NCBI GenBank assembly: GCA_002686365.1
Contig: NZBZ01000010.1
Span: 1-33,693, forward strand
Reading direction: 5' to 3'
Origin: a bacterium
GTDB taxonomy: Bacteria; Patescibacteriota; Minisyncoccia; UBA6257; GWB1-50-10
DNA: 33,693 nt
This document shows, piece after piece, positions 13,777 through 22,371 of this stretch; the first letter of the stretch is position 1; each line of letters opens with the position of its first letter. Below the pieces are notes generated by a model. That model had not been told where the DNA came from. It was given only the letters and a program-made list of their open reading frames with translations, and ran no database searches. The translations under genes and the position numbers were made by a program.

Positions 13777-15447
13777 TTATGCCCACTCAATCTTCCCTGT
13801 AAGTCTCTCAATCTCCTGAAAATCAGTAATACCTGAAAGCGCCTTAAGAACCCCATCCTCCTGCACACTAACCATACCTTGCTCTCGAGCAAGCTTTTTT
13901 ATATCTATTTCTGTGGGCTTAGTATAAATAAGTTCCTCAATCTTCTGATCAACAACAAACAATTCAAAAATAGAAGTTCTTCCCTTGTACCCAAGACTCC
14001 CGCACTTATCACACTTACCCGGCTCAAATATCTTAAAGTTCTGATACTTCTCACGAGAAACACGCCCTGGCAAAGCCTCCAAAAACTTCGAAATCTTCCC
14101 TCTTAATACCTCATCAACGCTTACCTCCTTTTTACCCCCATCACAAAGAACCCGAACAAGCCTCTGCGCAATCACAAGCGAAAGCGCAGGACCAAGTGTC
14201 TGATGCTTCACCCCCAAATCATAAAGACGAGGAATAGAGCCAACCGCGTCATTTGTATGAAGTGTGGAAAAAACCAAATGTCCGGTAAGCGATGCATTTA
14301 AAGAAATATCAGCCGTCTCCTTATCCCGAATCTCTCCAACAAGAATCACATCAGGATCCTGCCGCAAAATAGACCTAAGTCCTGATGCGAACGTATAATT
14401 CACATCCGGATTAACCTGTGTCTGAGAAATACCATCCAAATGATACTCAATAGGATCTTCAATTGTAATAACCTTTATCTCCGGCTTGTATACCTTCTTC
14501 AAAAAAGCATACAGTGTTGTCGTCTTACCAGAGCCAGTGGGACCAGTATTTAAAATAAGTCCATTCGGCTTAGAAATCTGCTCCTCAATAATTTTTAAAT
14601 CATCCTCGCGCCAGCCAAGCTTCTCCAAGTCAATCTGAATCGCAGATGGATCAAGCACTCTCAAAACAATAGTCTCTCCATACTCCGAAGGAATAACAGA
14701 AGTTCGAATTTCAATATTGCTTCCTTCTAAATCTATCGTAAATCGTCCATCCTGCGGCTCCTTCGTAACATTAAGCTTCAAATTTGAAAGAAGCTTAACC
14801 CGGGTAATAAGCGATTTATACACCTTTAAATCAATCTCCTCATATACCGAATGAAGAAGCCCATCAATACGAAGCCGCAGCACGCCCTTCACCTCTGTAG
14901 GCTCAAGATGAACATCAGATGCCCGAAGCGCCATTGCTCCTCCAAAAATCGCCTCCAAAAGCTCTGAAGTCTTACCGCTCAAATCCTGAAGCGCCTTTGC
15001 AAAATCTTCAAAACTCGAAATCGACTTGTGCATCTCTGACAATCGCTTCTCATCAATCTGAACACTCCCAGTAATCTTCTTAGTCTTAGGAAAAAGATAC
15101 TTATAATAACTCCATGCATGCTCAAGACCCGTCCCTGAAACCACGACAGTCTGAACATCGTACTTCGCGCCAAGACGCGTAAGAATTTCCTTTGCCTTTT
15201 CATCTTCAGGATTGAGTACTGCTACAACAAGCTTCTTTCGCACAAGCTGAAGCAAAGCAAGATTAGCAGCTCTGGCCTCTGCCTCTGGAACAAGCTCCAT
15301 TGCCTTAAGCTCTGTAGGAACCCGAACAGAAACCAAATCAAGATATGGAAAGTTTAATTTCTTTGCCCGCCGCCTTGCATCCTCCTCCTCTGCCTTTCGC
15401 CTCTGCTCTTCAAAATTCTGATCAAGCTTTTGACTCGAAGTAGCCAT
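13777..15447 (-). CDS. pilB: type IV pilus / type II secretion assembly ATPase (PilB/GspE family)
   Basis: 556 residues. The hexameric ATPase powers pilin polymerisation at the inner face of the membrane. A GspE N-terminal region (about 30-110) is followed by the N2 and ATPase domains. Visible: Walker A NTGPTGSGKTTTLYAF (about 300), Asp box ITIEDPIEYHLDG (about 330), Walker B ILVGEIRDKETADIS (about 367), and His box HLVFSTLHTNDA (about 390). The zinc-finger region keeps CDKCGSLGYKGR (about 472), but the first pair is reduced to LCDGG, so one cysteine of the usual four is missing. No pilC, pilT or pilin gene is in the window. GAAGGG precedes the ATG. It converges on the structured RNA, with 21 nt between them. 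Confidence 0.92.
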   Translation of the reverse strand: MATSSQKLDQNFEEQRRKAEEEDARRRAKKLNFPYLDLVSVRVPTELKAMELVPEAEARAANLALLQLVRKKLVVAVLNPEDEKAKEILTRLGAKYDVQTVVVSGTGLEHAWSYYKYLFPKTKKITGSVQIDEKRLSEMHKSISSFEDFAKALQDLSGKTSELLEAIFGGAMALRASDVHLEPTEVKGVLRLRIDGLLHSVYEEIDLKVYKSLITRVKLLSNLKLNVTKEPQDGRFTIDLEGSNIEIRTSVIPSEYGETIVLRVLDPSAIQIDLEKLGWREDDLKIIEEQISKPNGLILNTGPTGSGKTTTLYAFLKKVYKPEIKVITIEDPIEYHLDGISQTQVNPDVNYTFASGLRSILRQDPDVILVGEIRDKETADISLNASLTGHLVFSTLHTNDAVGSIPRLYDLGVKHQTLGPALSLVIAQRLVRVLCDGGKKEVSVDEVLRGKISKFLEALPGRVSREKYQNFKIFEPGKCDKCGSLGYKGRTSIFELFVVDQKIEELIYTKPTEIDIKKLAREQGMVSVQEDGVLKALSGITDFQEIERLTGKIEWA

Positions 15448-15484
15448 TACCCTTCAGGATATAATGTTTCATAAATACCGTAAA

Positions 15485-15515
15485 GACAAAAAACAAAAAA
15501 CGCCCAGCTTGGGCG
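15485..15515 (-). terminator. intrinsic terminator
   Basis: On the minus strand CGCCCA-AGC-TGGGCG is followed by TTTTTTGTTTTTTG, 15 nt after the stop at 15530. Confidence 0.88.
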
Positions 15516-15529
15516 CACAAAACAAAACC

Positions 15530-16838
15530 CTACTTACTCTTACCCAATGTCCACCGAGACACCTGCGTCTCCTCAGGCCCTCGAGGCGAAAAAATAGCTG
15601 GCGTACCTTTTAGACTAACAGCCCACTCCTCGCCCGAGCGTAACGGCAATCGCTTACCTGTCAAAGAGTCAACAAGCTCCCGACGCTTTCCTGAATTCCG
15701 ACTCTCTGATACGACTTCAGCAAAAATGCGAGGTCGCCCATTCTGCACCATCATCTCAATTGACTCCAATCTCTCACCCTCCTCAAGCCGGAGAACTTCC
15801 TGCAGCCCTTGCTCCCCTGGAGTCACAGAGTGATAAATCGTTCCCTCAGGGCTATTCTCCCGAATAAACGGACGTCCCTGCCTCATTAACACATTACTAG
15901 AAGAACTTATAGGCAATTTCCCCCACCTATCTGTAGCAGTCTGGCCATCCTTTCCCTCCACGCACTCACCCGAGGCAATAGAAAACTTTTTCTCATGCTG
16001 ATCATACTCTAAGGTAAAAAACCGAGAGGAACTCTCACCCAAGTCTTCTGAAATATCAAAACTCTGAATAACATGATGCTCTGGAGCCGAGTACAAAACA
16101 CCAGGTTCGCCAACCTTTGAAAGATCAGCTGCTTCACGCTGAAAATCACGAGTCCCCTCATCACGGCGCGCCGTATTCTGACCAGCATAAAACACTCCAC
16201 CTTCATGAGCCTGCCAATTAATATGCTGCGAAGCTCTCCTCCCGCTCTGCTCCTTGGCTGAACCAATCTCTTGAGGCGGCTCCCCTATCTCAACTTTCCA
16301 AAATGAGAGAGTCTCACTACTAGAGCTGGAATTAGGGCTTTTATCAGCAACAACAATTGTCTGACTGTCCAAAATTTCCCACTCTCCGCCAGGCTCCTGA
16401 CTTGTAATAGGGTTCGGAAGACCTTCAAAATCAAACCTCTTTCCTTCCGGACTAAAAATATTTACCCCATTATCAGACGCCTGGACAATAACAGCCCCCC
16501 CCACCATCATGACTCTTTCGAATAAAAACAGGCTTGTCAGAAGACCCATTCTCAAGCTCAACCTCCTTATCATTTAGAAAGGTTTCCCCATTCTCCGTGG
16601 TAGTCAAAAGAAACAGCTTCCCATCAGAGTCCAAAGCAAGCTCTCCAGCACGCACCTCTCCGGGAACCATAGCCAACTCCTTCAGCTGCTCTTTACGACC
16701 AAGAGGCTTATCCGGCCCTGTCTCCACAGCACGAGGAGGCCCCTTAGCACGAGGTCCCTCTTTTTCCTGAGATCCACCTGATGACTCTGGTTTACCAGAA
16801 AACCTGCCCGTATTCCAAAGATTCTCCATAACTCCCAT
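15530..16838 (-). CDS. hypothetical protein, reading frame broken in a G8 run
   Basis: Two overlapping minus frames (16473-16838 and the one ending at 15530) join into one reading of about 436 codons if a single G is removed from a run of eight (16495-16502). Across the junction the joined protein would read VFIRKSHDGGGAVIVQASDNG and then NIFSPEGKRFDFEG. It begins MGVMENLWNTGRFSGK, has a low-complexity charged segment, then repeated short beta-rich units with acidic turns (DSDGKLFLL, DNGVNIFS, DQHEKKFSI), which could be a propeller or similar. I see no signal peptide and no known family. The -10 box lies 6 nt before the ATG, so the message may be leaderless; a terminator follows. The shift may be a sequencing error, slippage-based switching or true decay. 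Confidence 0.6.
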
Positions 16839-16844
16839 ACTCAC

Positions 16845-16850
16845 AGTATA
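16845..16850 (-). promoter_or_regulatory. -10 box directly before an ATG (leaderless candidate)
   Basis: TATACT followed by GTGAGT and then ATG at 16838, which would put the transcription start at or next to the ATG. No clear -35 is seen. Confidence 0.45.
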
Positions 16851-16921
16851 CAAAAAAATGCCTCGATTTCCGAGCCCCAACAAGATACAATGATAATAAT
16901 CAAGGAGCTAAAAACAACGCC

Positions 16922-16957
16922 CCCAAAGCCCTATGTCCTAAGTCCTATGTCATAACC
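16922..16957 (+). repeat. stuttered word array upstream of polA
   Basis: CCCTATGTCCTAAGTCCTATGTCATAACCC repeats the words CCTATGT and CCTAAGT up to the base before the polA ATG. No Shine-Dalgarno is present. The same word family (CCTAAGCCCTAAGTCTTATG) precedes jag at 33598-33630. Confidence 0.65.
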
Positions 16958-16958
16958 C

Positions 16959-19406
16959 ATGAAAACCCTTCTACTTATCGACGCAAACTCATTTATACAC
17001 CGCGCATTTCACGCGCTTCCACCTCTTACAAGCCCCAAAGGTAAGCCCACAGGCGCGCTTCTTGGCCTTACAAACACCCTCCTAAGACTCTTAGATGACA
17101 AAAAACCCGACTATGTTGCAGCTGCTTTTGATAGACCAGAACCAACATTCAGAAAAGAAAAGTTCAAAGAATATAAAGCACATCGCCCCAAAGCTCCAGA
17201 TGAACTCATTGACCAGATTATCGAATCAAGAAAGCTATTTAAAATGCTCAACATCCCGGGATTTGAAGTCCCAAAATATGAAGCAGATGACCTAATAGGC
17301 ACGCTAGTAGAAAAACACAAAGACACAAAAGATTTAAAAATCTTAATACTCACAGGAGACTTAGATACGCTCCAGCTCATAGAAAAAAACGTCGAGGTAG
17401 AAATTCCAGGAAGAGGGTTAAGCGATTTACGAATCTACGACAGAAAAGCCACAGAAAATCGTTTTGGCGTCCCACCAGAAAGACTAATTGATTATAAGGG
17501 GCTCGTAGGAGACACATCAGACAACATTCCCGGAATCCCGGGAGTGGGGCCAAAAACCGCAGAAACACTCCTCAAAGAATTCAATACAGTAGAAGAACTA
17601 TTCAAAAACATTACAGAAGACCACAAGCTAGCAAAAAAAATACTTCCTCATAAAAAAACCGCGCTTCTGTCAAAAGAACTTGCAACAATTCAAAGAGACG
17701 CCCCAATAAAATCCGCGCTAAAAGACATTGAATACAAAAAGCCAATCAAAAAGAACCTATTGAAATACCTCCAAGAATTAGGATTCCAAAGCATCATAAA
17801 ACGCCTCGGGGGAGAGGTTCCAAAAACTCGCGAAGCGCCGGAAACTAAGAAAGCTCCAAAAACTCGTGAAGCCAATAACTCTATAATCATCTTCCAAGAC
17901 ACTGGCCTCTGTAAAACACACGAGAAATTTCTTTTGGGAAATAAACTAAAAGTAGCATACGACTGGAAGGAAATCCTAAAAGAAATTGGAGAAATTAAAA
18001 TACAGCCTCCGCTATTCGACATTAAAATCGCGGGCTGGCTTCTGGATCCCGGAAAAAAAGACATTTCTATAGAAACTCTCACAAAAAAATTCCTGAAAAA
18101 AGAAATACTCTCCCCCACCACGGCAACTATCGGAGATATCTTCATTGCTGAAGATAAAAAAATAAAGGAAGAAAAGCTGGAAAAGCTTTTCGAAGAAATA
18201 GAAATGCCGCTCATCCCAGTCCTCGCCCAAATGGAGCTCTGGGGAATACGCATAGATCCGGAGAAACTCAAAAAGCTCCTCTCTCAATCAAAAAAAGAAC
18301 TCGCATCTCTGGAAAAGAAAATCTACAAAGAAGCAGAAACAGAATTCAACATAAACTCTCCAAAGCAGCTCGGAGAAATACTATTCGACAAATTAAAAAT
18401 ACAAGGAAGCGGAAAACGAACAACGACAGGACAACGATCAACACGAGAAGAAGTACTCCTCGAACTAAAAGACACGCACCCCATTATTCCTTTTCTCCTC
18501 GAGTATCGCGAAACATTCAAAATACAAACAACATACCTAGAGCCTCTGCTTGAAATCGGAAAAGAAGGAAGAGTCCACACCACATATCTACAAACAGGCA
18601 CAGCAACCGGCCGCCTAAGCTCGGAAAAACCAAATTTGCAAAACATACCACAGGGCTCTAAGTGGGCAGCTCCCCTAAGAAAAGCGTTTGAGGCAGAAAA
18701 AGGAAAAACACTTGTAGCATTTGATTACTCTCAGCTAGAGCTTCGAATTCTAGCGCACACAACAAATGACAAAGAGCTAAAAAAGGCATTCGACCAAGGA
18801 AAGGATATTCACGCCTTAACTGCCTCAAAAATATTCAAAACTCCTCTGGAAAAAGTAAGTAAGGAGGAGCGTAGAATAGGAAAAACAATGAACTTCGGAA
18901 TCATATACGGCATGGGACCGCGCGCACTAGCCCAAACCGGAAACATCTCCATGCAGGAGGCAAAAGAATTCATAGAAACTTATTTTGCAAGCTTCCCGGA
19001 AATTAAAAATTGGCAGGAGGATGTAATTCAAAAAGCGCATATTGAAGGATTCGCGGAAAACGAACACGGAAGAAAACGATGGTTTGAATATGCTGGAACT
19101 ACTCACCCAAGATTTCAGGCAGAAATAGACCGCATGGCAATCAACATGCCAATCCAATCATTTGGAGCAGACATCATAAAACGCGCAATGATTGAAAGCA
19201 TGAAGATTCTTGAAAAGAAAAACTGGAAAGGAGAAAAAGCAAAACTCCTTCTGTCCATCCACGACGAACTTCTATTCGAAGTAAATGACAACATCCTAAA
19301 AGAATTCACGCATGAGATAAAAGAAAGCATGGAAAACATCTACAAATTAAAAGTCCCGCTCAAAGTTGACATGCATGAAGGAAAAAATTGGGGAGATATG
19401 GGCTAA
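16959..19406 (+). CDS. polA: DNA polymerase I
   Basis: 815 residues. Residues 1-270 are the 5' nuclease: LLIDANSFIHRAF, FDRPEPTFRKEKF, KYEADDLIGTL, LTGDLDTLQL and VGDTSDNIPGIPGVGPKTA carry the metal ligands and H3TH motif. A lysine-rich linker with a short repeat (PKTREAPETKKAPKTREA, about 287-304) follows. The 3'-5' exonuclease domain is short: FDIKIAGWLLDP is recognisable, but the DxE motif of active proofreading enzymes is not, so proofreading is probably lost. The polymerase domain has motif A VAFDYSQLELRI (about 585), motif B RRIGKTMNFGIIYG and motif C LSIHDELLFEV (about 765). It removes primers and fills gaps. The start is fixed by the conserved N-terminus. Confidence 0.96.
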   Translation: MKTLLLIDANSFIHRAFHALPPLTSPKGKPTGALLGLTNTLLRLLDDKKPDYVAAAFDRPEPTFRKEKFKEYKAHRPKAPDELIDQIIESRKLFKMLNIPGFEVPKYEADDLIGTLVEKHKDTKDLKILILTGDLDTLQLIEKNVEVEIPGRGLSDLRIYDRKATENRFGVPPERLIDYKGLVGDTSDNIPGIPGVGPKTAETLLKEFNTVEELFKNITEDHKLAKKILPHKKTALLSKELATIQRDAPIKSALKDIEYKKPIKKNLLKYLQELGFQSIIKRLGGEVPKTREAPETKKAPKTREANNSIIIFQDTGLCKTHEKFLLGNKLKVAYDWKEILKEIGEIKIQPPLFDIKIAGWLLDPGKKDISIETLTKKFLKKEILSPTTATIGDIFIAEDKKIKEEKLEKLFEEIEMPLIPVLAQMELWGIRIDPEKLKKLLSQSKKELASLEKKIYKEAETEFNINSPKQLGEILFDKLKIQGSGKRTTTGQRSTREEVLLELKDTHPIIPFLLEYRETFKIQTTYLEPLLEIGKEGRVHTTYLQTGTATGRLSSEKPNLQNIPQGSKWAAPLRKAFEAEKGKTLVAFDYSQLELRILAHTTNDKELKKAFDQGKDIHALTASKIFKTPLEKVSKEERRIGKTMNFGIIYGMGPRALAQTGNISMQEAKEFIETYFASFPEIKNWQEDVIQKAHIEGFAENEHGRKRWFEYAGTTHPRFQAEIDRMAINMPIQSFGADIIKRAMIESMKILEKKNWKGEKAKLLLSIHDELLFEVNDNILKEFTHEIKESMENIYKLKVPLKVDMHEGKNWGDMG

Positions 19407-19522
19407 AATTTTCAATATTCAATGCCCAATTTTCAATAAACGTCTATAATAAAAACAAACAGAACGCACAATTAACGTCCAAAAACTCATTGGACATTAG
19501 AAATTAGAAATTGGAAATTCCT
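19407..19522 (+). repeat. stuttered word arrays between polA and the histidine kinase
   Basis: The polA-proximal part repeats TTTTCAAT, ATTCAAT and TTTTCAAT; the later part repeats ATTAGAA, ATTAGAA and ATTGGAA with 7-bp spacing. A TATAAT lies between them near 19445. It is A/T-rich with no gene. Together with the following 50 nt it forms the leader of the kinase. Confidence 0.6.
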
Positions 19523-19573
19523 CCGTCCCCAACTAAGACACAAAACAAACTCTACAAACTCTCAAAACCCACC

Positions 19574-20875
19574 ATGAACCTTAAAATTTTTACCAAACGT
19601 TCCCTTCTCCCAATTTGGGCGACTACCACACTGCTCATAGTTGCTATCATTCTTGTACTTACAACTACTGACATTTACATTGGAGCCCCAACCACACTCA
19701 TCATCCTTACTGCAATAGGAGTAATAATAGAAAGAGGAATAAAAAAAGAAGGGCAGATGCCGCAAGACGCAAATAAAGCACAATTTCAAACACTCATCGA
19801 AACTCTGGAAGATGGAGTAATCACATACACACCAGATTTCCAAGTAACATTCGTAAACAGAAGCGCTGAAAGAATTCTAAGAATAAAGCGCGAAAATGTA
19901 ATAGGCGTAAAGATAAGCCCAGACAAAAAAAACGACCCAAATCTCGGAAGCATAACCCAAGTTATTTTCCCATCTCTTGCTCCTGTGGTAACGCAGGTAT
20001 CTGACAGCGGCTGGCCTCAAGTCACAGACATGATGCTGGAAAATCCCCCAATAAAACTTAGGGCAACGCTAAATAGAATCGCTGACGAAAAAGGAAATCA
20101 AACAGGATTCATAAAAATCATCCGGGACAAAACACGAGAAGAAGAAATCCTCGACTCAAAGCGAGAATTCCTGGATGTTGCAGCTCATCAACTTAGAACT
20201 CCGCTAAACGCAATAAGCTGGGCATTTGAAACGCTTGAAAAAGAAGTAAAAGACCCAAATCTAAAATCAATAACCGGAGAAGGCTCTAATCTTACAGCGC
20301 GAGCCCTAAAAATCATAAACGATCTCCTAAACGCAGCTCGAATAGAGGGCGGAAAATTCGGCTACAAGTTTGGACAGATAAATATCACAAAACTCGTCCG
20401 CGATCTAACAACACAGGCAAAAAGAGTTACTGAAGAATCAGGCCTGCGCCTTACATTTACCCCGCCGCAAAAAGATATCGTTCTTCAGGGAGACTCTGAA
20501 CGAATAAGCATGGTTCTTTCAAATCTCATAGACAACGCGATAAAATACAACACTGAAAATGGAAGCATCAACGTATACATAGAAGAAGCTCAAGGCCAAC
20601 CCTTTATAAAAATTACTGTTCAGGACACAGGAATAGGATTTTCAGCAAAAGAACTTGAAAATCTCTTCAAAAAATTCACACGGGGAGAACGCGCCACCAG
20701 AGCCGAACCAAACGGATCAGGATTAGGGCTCTACATTGCGCGAAACATAATAAAAAACCACGGAGGAGAAATGACAGTTCAATCCACGGAAGGAAGAGGA
20801 ACCACAATTTCCTTCACACTCCCTACAGATCCTAAGCTTATCCCTAGACGAGAAACCGCATACGAAGCAGAGTAA
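19574..20875 (+). CDS. PAS-domain sensor histidine kinase
   Basis: 433 residues from MNLKIFTKRSL; the track start 21 codons upstream lies in a leader without conserved sequence. Two membrane helices (about 13-29 and 33-50) with only a few residues outside suggest sensing in or at the membrane. A PAS domain (about 74-190, LIETLEDGVITYTPDFQVTFVNRSAERIL) is followed by HisKA with the phospho-acceptor in VAAHQLRTPLNAISW (about 205) and HATPase_c with NLIDNAIKYN, DTGIGFS and GSGLGLYIARNIIKNHGG. It autophosphorylates and passes phosphate to a response regulator, which is not in the window. yebC follows 5 nt after the stop. Confidence 0.92.
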   Translation: MNLKIFTKRSLLPIWATTTLLIVAIILVLTTTDIYIGAPTTLIILTAIGVIIERGIKKEGQMPQDANKAQFQTLIETLEDGVITYTPDFQVTFVNRSAERILRIKRENVIGVKISPDKKNDPNLGSITQVIFPSLAPVVTQVSDSGWPQVTDMMLENPPIKLRATLNRIADEKGNQTGFIKIIRDKTREEEILDSKREFLDVAAHQLRTPLNAISWAFETLEKEVKDPNLKSITGEGSNLTARALKIINDLLNAARIEGGKFGYKFGQINITKLVRDLTTQAKRVTEESGLRLTFTPPQKDIVLQGDSERISMVLSNLIDNAIKYNTENGSINVYIEEAQGQPFIKITVQDTGIGFSAKELENLFKKFTRGERATRAEPNGSGLGLYIARNIIKNHGGEMTVQSTEGRGTTISFTLPTDPKLIPRRETAYEAE

Positions 20876-20880
20876 TCAAC

Positions 20881-21426
20881 ATGAGTGGGCACAATAAATG
20901 GAGCCAGATAAAACATAAGAAGGCAGCAAAAGACCAAAAACGCAGCAATATCTTTTCAAGACTGGTAAAAGAAATCACTATTGCAGCCAGAGGAGAAGCA
21001 AATCCAGAATTCAACCCACGCCTAAAGGCGGCAGTTCTGCGCGCAAAAGCTGCCAACATGCCGAACGATAATATTGAACGGGCTATTAAAAAAGCAAGCG
21101 AGTCAAAAGAACTTGAGGAGATGACTATCGAAGCATACGGCCCAGGAGGAATCGCAATCATCGCAGATGTAATCACTGATAATAAAAATCGAACCATCCC
21201 GGAAATAAAACATCTTCTTTCTGAAAACAATGGAAAGCTGGCAGAGTCTGGAAGCCTTGACTGGGCATTTTCCGCCAAAGGCGGATCCGCCTCCGGCGGA
21301 GAAAAATTAGAACCAAAATTCCCGCAGGAAATTCAGGACAAAGACAAAGAAAGGCTCCAAAAACTCCTAGAAAAACTCGAAGAAAACGACGATATCTCCA
21401 CAACATCACATAACGCAAAACTCTAA
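20881..21426 (+). CDS. yebC: YebC/PmpR-family protein, internally shortened
   Basis: 181 residues; the family is normally about 240. The N-terminal part is standard: MSGHNKWSQIKHKKAAKDQKR, LVKEITIAARGEANPEFNPRL, MPNDNIERAIKKA, YGPGGIAIIADVITDNKNRT. After SGSLDWAF the family normally continues KKG and about 65 residues of domain III; here it reads SAKGGSASGGEKLEPKFPQ and goes straight to a C-terminal end, KERLQKLLEKLEENDDI. The junction contains a palindrome. YebC proteins bind nucleic acid; some are transcription regulators and some act in translation of proline stretches. It may share a transcript with the kinase. Confidence 0.88.
   Translation: MSGHNKWSQIKHKKAAKDQKRSNIFSRLVKEITIAARGEANPEFNPRLKAAVLRAKAANMPNDNIERAIKKASESKELEEMTIEAYGPGGIAIIADVITDNKNRTIPEIKHLLSENNGKLAESGSLDWAFSAKGGSASGGEKLEPKFPQEIQDKDKERLQKLLEKLEENDDISTTSHNAKL
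21271..21300. repeat. palindromic insert within yebC
   Basis: TCCGCC-AAA-GGCGGA directly followed by TCCGCC-TCC-GGCGGA, two small hairpins that can also pair as one. It encodes SAKGGSASGGE exactly where yebC loses a domain. Confidence 0.75.
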
Positions 21427-21441
21427 CACGAGCGCAAAAAC

Positions 21442-21470
21442 TTGATTCAGAACACTGCCTCTGCTTTACT
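21442..21470 (+). promoter_or_regulatory. sigma70-type promoter
   Basis: TTGATT (21442-21447), 17-nt spacer, TTTACT (21465-21470), upstream of the KOW-like gene. Confidence 0.6.
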
Positions 21471-21527
21471 AAAAGAAGCCGTGAGTCACTCGCCGCAACC
21501 ACCGCCACACCCTGCCAGAGGACCGAA

Positions 21528-22043
21528 ATGGCACGACTAAGATCACACCCCATGCTCCTCAAGGTCGTAAGGCCAAGAGGAAGAGGCGCAATCCAGTTTG
21601 CCGTTGTAGTAGACGTCTTCGACGAATGGAGTCATCACCAAGGCGTCTGGCAACAAGTGCAACACATGAAGATTGTGGACCTCGAGAGAGGAACAGTCGC
21701 AGCTGGCTGCTCACCGAGAAACTACGAGCTCATCCCAAAAGACACGACAGTTAAGCTCTCCTTCCCACACAGCGACGAGGTTGAAACCCGCACCGTAAGA
21801 GAGGGGCTGGATACACGGTGGAGGCGGGTCATCGCAACCCGAGGGAAGTACGCGGGACAGATCGGAGTGATAACAGGATACCGGAGCGACCCGAGATCCG
21901 TACGCGGATGGATAACCGTCTGGTACCCAAAAGCACCCCGCCTCATCACCTACCGAGCAGTACCAGCCATACTCGAGTCCTTCAACTGCCTGAAAGGCGG
22001 ACCAAACGGGCTTCCTCTGAACGTCTCGATAGTCTCTGCATGA
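21528..22043 (+). CDS. hypothetical protein with a KOW-like motif
   Basis: 171 residues. ATG preceded by AGAGGA at 5 nt. The segment VIATRGKYAGQIGVITGYR (about 102-120) looks like a KOW motif as in L24, NusG or Rho-interacting proteins, where it contacts RNA or ribosomal protein. An N-terminal beta-rich part (LKVVRPRGRGAIQFAVVVDVF) precedes it. No complete known domain architecture is recognised. It has its own promoter and terminator. Base composition is clearly richer in G and C than that of polA or the kinase next to it, as in the hypotheticals at 8259, 10557 and 24229. Confidence 0.65.
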   Translation: MARLRSHPMLLKVVRPRGRGAIQFAVVVDVFDEWSHHQGVWQQVQHMKIVDLERGTVAAGCSPRNYELIPKDTTVKLSFPHSDEVETRTVREGLDTRWRRVIATRGKYAGQIGVITGYRSDPRSVRGWITVWYPKAPRLITYRAVPAILESFNCLKGGPNGLPLNVSIVSA

Positions 22044-22072
22044 ACCTACGCTTCCGCCAGCACTCGAACAAA

Positions 22073-22103
22073 CGAGCTCGCATCCTTGCGAGCCCGATTT
22101 TTT
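22073..22103 (+). terminator. intrinsic terminator
   Basis: GCTCGCA-TCCT-TGCGAGC (extended by CG/CG with one mismatch) followed by ATTTTTTA. Confidence 0.88.
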
Positions 22104-22123
22104 AAACCATAAATCCACTTTGC

Positions 22124-22129
22124 TATAAT
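22124..22129 (+). promoter_or_regulatory. -10 box close to an ATG (leaderless candidate)
   Basis: TATAAT ends 8 nt before the ATG at 22138, so the transcript would have at most a base or two of leader. The -35 region is weak (TTTAAA). Confidence 0.5.
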
Positions 22130-22137
22130 AAAAATAT

Positions 22138-22371
22138 ATGCCAAAACGTATTACCTACCACGTCCTGCCAAAACCAGATGGAACGTGGGGCGTAAAAAAG
22201 GCCAAGGCAAAACGAATGGCCTTTGTATCAGCAAAAAAACCAGCAGTCATCCGAAAAGCAAAGTCCCTAGCCAAAAAGAACAAGCTAGGACAGGTAAAAA
22301 TCCACGACCATCACGGCAAGATCGAGTTCGAGTGGACCTATGGAAAAGATCCTGAACGCTTCCCCGGCTAA
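22138..22371 (+). CDS. DUF2188-like small basic protein
   Basis: 77 residues. The pattern YHVLPKPDGTWGVKKAKAKRM...KPAVIRKAKSLAKKNKLGQVKIHDHHGKIE is that of DUF2188 (YjjI-like), a small alpha/beta unit of unknown role. The -10 box lies immediately upstream, suggesting a leaderless message. The stop overlaps the stop of the convergent zinc-ribbon gene by 4 nt. Confidence 0.8.
   Translation: MPKRITYHVLPKPDGTWGVKKAKAKRMAFVSAKKPAVIRKAKSLAKKNKLGQVKIHDHHGKIEFEWTYGKDPERFPG

Noticed and set aside
13043-13836. ORFs of 196 and 96 codons on the plus strand
   Set aside because: The first is antisense to ruvB and crosses a promoter; the second covers the structured RNA and its terminator. Stem pairing explains the sequence better than coding.
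17690-18271. 193-codon minus-strand ORF inside polA
   Set aside because: Ser/Phe-rich shadow of the lysine-rich polA reading frame.
22368-22371. Gene overlap between the DUF2188-like gene and the zinc-ribbon gene
   Set aside because: A 4-nt convergent stop overlap is ordinary in such compact genomes.
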